DNA of 64,000 bases from Pempheris klunzingeri (Eukaryota > Chordata > Actinopteri > Acropomatiformes > Pempheridae), in assembly GCF_042242105.1 (NCBI RefSeq), contig NC_092022.1:25759501-25823500 (forward strand), in the 5' to 3' direction. This document shows, piece after piece, positions 59,641 through 64,000 of this stretch. A program made the position numbers and the translations under genes. Each line of letters opens with the position of its first letter. The first letter of the stretch is position 1. The notes under the pieces were generated by a model. It was given only the letters and a program-made list of their open reading frames with translations. It made no database searches and had not been told where the DNA came from.

Positions 59641-62600
59641 CTAAGATACGGAGTCTTTGCTGGCTCCCGGTGGGCTCCCCCCACTTGTGACCAAATTACG
59701 CAGCAATTTGCGGCGGCCAGCCTGGTAGTCCTCCTCGTCAACATTGACCAACAGTTTTATAGCTTCGTGACCTACAGCCTGTTTTAAGGAATCTGTGATG
59801 AAGACCCCTTTAAGGGCCTCTAGCAATGAGCCATTGATGTAGTCCCTCCAGAAGGCGTCCAAGTAGGTGAGCTCAGAGAACTTGATGTCACAGATGATAG
59901 AGCCCAAGTCTCGGGATTTGAGGATAGTGTTTGCCTGGTTGAAGCGCTCAAACTGTCGCTCCACTGCCTCTTGCTTGTTGGAGAAGACGTTGCCCTGAAG
60001 CGCTGATTCATGCTGGCAGTATTCTGCACGAACCCGAAGGCGGATATCTAACGGAGAGGAGCACAAGGTAAGTGTCAGACGAATCGACCGAGAGTCAATA
60101 CTAGACTTGAACAAATTAAAAAACAAATAACACCAACATTTCATGTCTGATGATAACTCAACACTCAGCAGCCATCACACGTCAACACTAGAGGCTCAAC
60201 TGGAACACCGACCTATCTTCTGACCAGCTTTTACTCTTCACTTTGGTCACAGTACCACTCTGCAGACGTGTCGTTGACAGCTGTACTATAAACACTTTAT
60301 TATTTTGTAATTATTTGGAGTCCCTTAATACCACTGATGACCCTGCTGCATTTGTTTTCGTCTATTGATTTCTGAAAAGCAACACTCGAAGCTCCACGGT
60401 GTGATGATTGTCTTTTTACTAAGGATGCTAATTGAACCCGCTCAGACAGGCAGCCTGACATGGCACTTTTAAGGACACTGATATGCTCACCAACACTCAC
60501 TTCCACAAGAACAGGCAGTGTTCATCAAGAGAACAATTTAGGACCACTTTGATCAGATATGTGTTTTGTGAGTCCGACACATGTGTGAACAAGCCTGAGA
60601 CAAAAGAGAGATTTCAAATCAAACTGGTGTTCCTATTGCTATGATTTAGTAATAAGAGCAAAATGCAGCTACTAGTTCTGGAAAGCTGAATCAGTGAATG
60701 TAACTTAGATGAGTGGAGTCAGGATCTGCCATTCAGTGTGTTTAGATGTACCGAGTAGGTAACTGACAGGAAGCAGGTCAGCAGGTAATCACAGAATGTA
60801 TTTACATTCACAGTAGTACCCAGGTTACATGCTGCAACTAAGAAATCTGATTTATTTCAAATGTCCAGTGCTTAACAAATGTATCAGACCTCCACCCAGT
60901 GGAAGGTGTTTCCCTCCCCTGCCCTAAATTAACAGTATTGCTGATCACCAGAATATTTCTTTAGTTCCTGTGATGGTTAACCCTCCAGTATGTGCAGCTC
61001 TTTAATCACAATGATGGATCTGAAATGATGGAAAAGGAATCTGGAGTAGAGGAACTGATGGACTGGACGAGTCAAAGTCCAGACTTGAATCCTATCGAAC
61101 AGATCTGGGATTTATTGGATTAAAAAATAGATCACACACTAATTTAATCCAAAGCAAGTCTGTGGGAACAGCTGGGAACTATTTGGAGCTCAATAACAAA
61201 AGAGACGGTGGAAAAGTCCATGAAAACAATCAGGGAGGTCAAACTAGATATTAAGATTTCTGGTTCAAATATGTGAATAAGGACTATTTAGTTGTTCCAG
61301 TTTGTTATTTGCCTAATAAATAATAATATAATGTTTAATTTGAAACAAGTTGTTGACAGATTTCTAAAATATTTGTGTTTTCTCGTTTTGATGACAGCTG
61401 GTCTGAGACATTTGTTAAGCTCTGTATATTCAGGCTTCTAGTCTACTTTGTATTACTTTCAGTTTCAGTCGCACTTTGGATGGAATCATGTTAAATAAGA
61501 GGAGGCATTGCTCTGGTTATGCTCTCTTTGCATCCACCTACTCGACTGTTACTTTCCCAGTCTGAAGTCTTTGTTCTGCACGTGTGTATTTGTAAAACGT
61601 CGGTGAGGAATATACATTGGAGATAAGCTAGAAATCTCCAGGAGAAAACTAGCTGGGGAAATCAGGCTTCTCATATCCCTTATTGTGATTAGTGAAACCA
61701 GGTTTGTCATAACTCAGTTAGTGAACACAGGGTCTCTGGACTGGGCTACATGCTCTTTGAGAGAAGACAAAAAGGATGGTCCCTCTATGCTGTGTTTCTT
61801 TTTACCACATGTTTGCTTCTCTCTGCAGTCAGCTGAGGAATGGCTTCTCCTCCGTTTGCGGTTGGGTACAGGGGGAGCTGGCTTCGTTCGGGGAGGGCCG
61901 ACATGGGGTCCTGACGGGGAACAGCAAATGACTGGCTGAGGACCTAGAAAGGGATGATGGTTTTGACATTAATCAAGCTTCTGTGTTATGGCACACAGTT
62001 ACTGCTCATATCACTACTGTCACTATTGTCTTGATAACTGAAGACATTAGTGTTTTTAAAGGAAGCTTGACCGTACACACAAACACCCACCTGTTCTTCT
62101 GTGAGGCATAGAGTCCTTGCTCTGCGATGCTCCTCTCGGTGAAATGTAACGCACCGAAGTCTCCTCCAGGTATTTGTCAACGGGGTCTGGGCACACTGAA
62201 AACAACAGTAGATTGCTGTGATGTCATTCTGAATTGAAGTCCCAAACATCCCTTTGAAACCAGTGGAATAAATCCCACAGAATGAAGACATGAGGCAGCA
62301 AAGGTCAGTGTTTGTGTCGAGCACACTCGAACATGTGTAAAATATTTGCAAATATCTTTCATTCATATTTCTGCATAAAACAATGGTTTCACTTGAAGGT
62401 GAAACTATGCAACTTTTACACATACAAAGAGTCTCTCAGCTCCCTCCACTTCCACATGTGACAGCTGAGTGTGTTCCCAATGAAGAGTAAAAAAAAAAAG
62501 GTTCTGAGGGAAAAGCAAAGACACCAACGACACACTGTGTGACAGTGGTGCATCACTACATTGTTTGCCAGCGACCTTCAAACATGGATGTGAAAGGAGA

Positions 62601-63389
62601 CCACAATAATGTTGGAAGAAATGTAACAGCCAGCACAAGTACAGTTGACATAAATAATACTCATTCTGGGCCTTAATGGAACTGAAACTTCTTGGAGCTT
62701 TGGCTCTGGCCTCGTGGTTTATTAAAGGCACGCCCTGGGAAGTTTACTAACCCTTTTGAGTCCATATGTTGCATAAAATACAATCATATCACCTGCTTTC
62801 ATGAGACGGCACTGCTATACTCACCAGCCTGCCGTTTCCTGAGTGTGACATAAGGCAATAGGTCGTGGCGAGTGATAATCCTTAGGAGCTGGAGAACGTG
62901 TCTGAAGTTAGTTTCATCGCAGCGACCCTGGCGTTCAAGGGCCAGCAGGAAATCCCTCCCACTTCTGATGCCGCCACGCTCATACTCGTCAATCACATCG
63001 ACAAACAGGAACGACAGTACCCTGACATCCCGATGCGTTAGCTGGGCTCCAACTATGTCAAACATGCGGTGGAGTGAGTACAGCCCATGAGAGTTGTCTA
63101 CTGCTTCCTCGGGCCACGGCTCGAAGCCCCCATCTCTCCTGGACAAGCAGGAGTTGGTGCAGGAGGCAGAAATGTTCCTGTTGGCCACCTCTCCGCTGGT
63201 TGCTGCCACGCCGGAGCAGCCGGGCCTGCCTGTCAGAGCTCTGTGGTCCAAAGGCCCGGCCGCCGCGCTGCTCTGACTCGAGTCCAGCTGATTAGCCTGA
63301 ATGTGAGGCCGGGCCTGCTGAGCAGAGGAGTTCTGGGCAAGGTGATGAGGAATAACAGCATTGGGGAGCTGTGGCTGCTGTGATGTCAT
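59641..63389 (-). CDS. dedd: death-effector-domain DNA-binding protein DEDD, 4 exons
   Basis: Exons in transcript order are 63389-62825, 62195-62091, 61943-61806 and 60047-59641; all junctions keep frame and give 404 residues. Residues about 101-182 are the death effector domain (HGLYSLHRMFDIVG...LLALERQGRCDETNF...RIITRHDLLPYV), with the RxDLL motif. A basic cluster NRKRRR in exon 3 is the likely nuclear-localisation signal. Exon 4 encodes the very conserved C-terminal domain (DIRLRVRAEYCQH...ILKSRDLGSIICDIKFSELTYLDAFWRDYINGS). Family members move to nuclei/nucleoli and link death-receptor signalling to transcription, and affect caspase-3 and cyclin B1/Cdk1. DEDD is preferred over DEDD2 because of THRDVRVLSFLFVDVID and VCPDPVDKYLEETSVRYISPR. 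The first 95 or so residues are Ser/Gln-rich and longer than in mammals; the ATG at 63389 is the first in frame that I can support. Confidence 0.95.
60866..61424 (+). mobile_element. decayed Tc1 element in dedd intron 3
   Basis: The left end CAGTGCTTAACAAATGTATC AGACC pairs with the right end GGTCTGAGACATTTGTTAAG CTCTG as an imperfect inverted repeat, with TA after the right end. About 560 bp remain. The interior from about 61050 reads as the C-terminal third of a Tc1 transposase (see separate entry). Confidence 0.85.
61050..61260 (+). pseudogene. Tc1 transposase C-terminal remnant
   Basis: The frame reads LMDWTSQSPDLNPIEQIWDL, containing the third catalytic glutamate (NPIEQIW). It is followed by a stop, then by WEQLGTIWSSITKETVEKSM, the usual C-terminal helices. 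Stops and the missing N-terminal two thirds show it is dead. Confidence 0.85.
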
Positions 63390-63933
63390 CTCAGGGCCTG
63401 ATGGTGATGAGGGATGCTCAAATCCCTAAACGCTTCTGCTGTCTTTGTCTGCTCCAACTGATGAGCTATATATGGGGAGTGAGAGGAAATACATACAGAA
63501 GTAATTTACCATTAACCAATTACACACCACAAACCCAAAGACGTGCAGAGTATCCCACATCTTATTATGGTGGAGATGATCCACCTTTGTTAGCGTCAGA
63601 ATTTATAAGGAGGGAGGCGAATGTTTGGAGTCTATCTAAGGAGATATCACGATATATACTGTGAGACTGCAAGCACACATCATGTACACAGCACAACACG
63701 TGTGAGCTTTATCTAATGATCATTTTGTCAAATATCTAACCTGTAATAAACTGCAGGAGACCTCTGATCTAACCTCACGGAAGTGGAAAGTTCATGTGTC
63801 ACCAATTATATAATTTCGAAGCTAATGTCCTCCTTTTATCAGACATAACAGAAACACAATCAGTCATCAGTCAGTCAGCACACAGCATGCAAAAAGCAGT
63901 TATGAACACAGGAGTCGTGTCAGTAACAACTCT

Positions 63934-63937
<4 letters not shown>
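63390..63937 (-). other. upstream flank of dedd
   Basis: This should hold the 5'UTR and possibly a promoter or a non-coding first exon. No convincing CpG-rich block is seen before the window ends, so the true transcription start may lie outside. Confidence 0.35.

Positions 63938-63972
<35 letters not shown>
63938..63972. repeat. (CA)n microsatellite
   Basis: A pure CA run close to the right end of the window. Confidence 0.9.
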
Positions 63973-64000
63973 CCAGCTGTTTAGAAAGACATTTAACGAG

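Noticed and set aside
1..64000. CRISPR arrays, operons, riboswitches, prophage
   Set aside because: This is intron-bearing vertebrate DNA; the tandem repeats have no spacer structure and no prokaryotic genes are present.
1..64000. tRNA or known microRNA genes
   Set aside because: No complete tRNA cloverleaf was recognised (only a SINE B-box fragment at about 22.35 kb), and no mature microRNA sequence that I know was seen.

Overview
This is nuclear DNA from a teleost fish, probably a percomorph, although the species cannot be fixed from sequence alone. The genes have introns with GT-AG junctions, and the proteins read as clear vertebrate orthologues. The repeats are typical of fish: Tc1/mariner, hAT, piggyBac and L1-like copies, and dense CA/GT microsatellites. 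Five protein-coding genes were reconstructed exon by exon, and each joins in frame from start to stop.

Layout: (1) 1-4.7 kb, plus strand: kiaa2013, a two-exon membrane protein. (2) 4.7-12.3 kb: intergenic, with an 18-copy 31-bp minisatellite and an internally deleted hAT element that keeps perfect 8-bp target duplications. (3) 12.3-19.2 kb, minus strand: a short-form polyhomeotic gene, phc2 (FCS zinc finger plus SAM domain), with a pogo-like MITE in one intron. (4) 20.1-32.7 kb, plus strand, head to head with phc2: a guanylyl cyclase with two membrane segments around an extracellular helical domain and no kinase-homology domain. Its introns hold two abutting piggyBac-type MITEs that share one TTAA. 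Just downstream is an apparently intact Tc1 transposon with near-identical inverted repeats. (5) 38-53 kb, plus strand: kcnab2, the Kv channel beta-2 subunit, with a long N-terminus. Its introns carry piggyBac, Tc1, L1 and foldback-element remnants. (6) 53-59.6 kb: a convergent intergenic region. (7) 59.6-63.4 kb, minus strand: dedd, a death-effector-domain nuclear protein, with a decayed Tc1 copy in its last intron.

The five genes have no evident shared pathway. As I recall the human map, four of them (KIAA2013, PHC2, KCNAB2, DEDD) have orthologues on chromosome 1, so this looks like an ancestral vertebrate linkage group. The most unusual gene is the cyclase. Its plan of membrane segment, ectodomain, membrane segment, helix and cyclase resembles the NIT-domain guanylyl cyclases described in invertebrates, and not the natriuretic-peptide receptors or soluble cyclases familiar from mammals.
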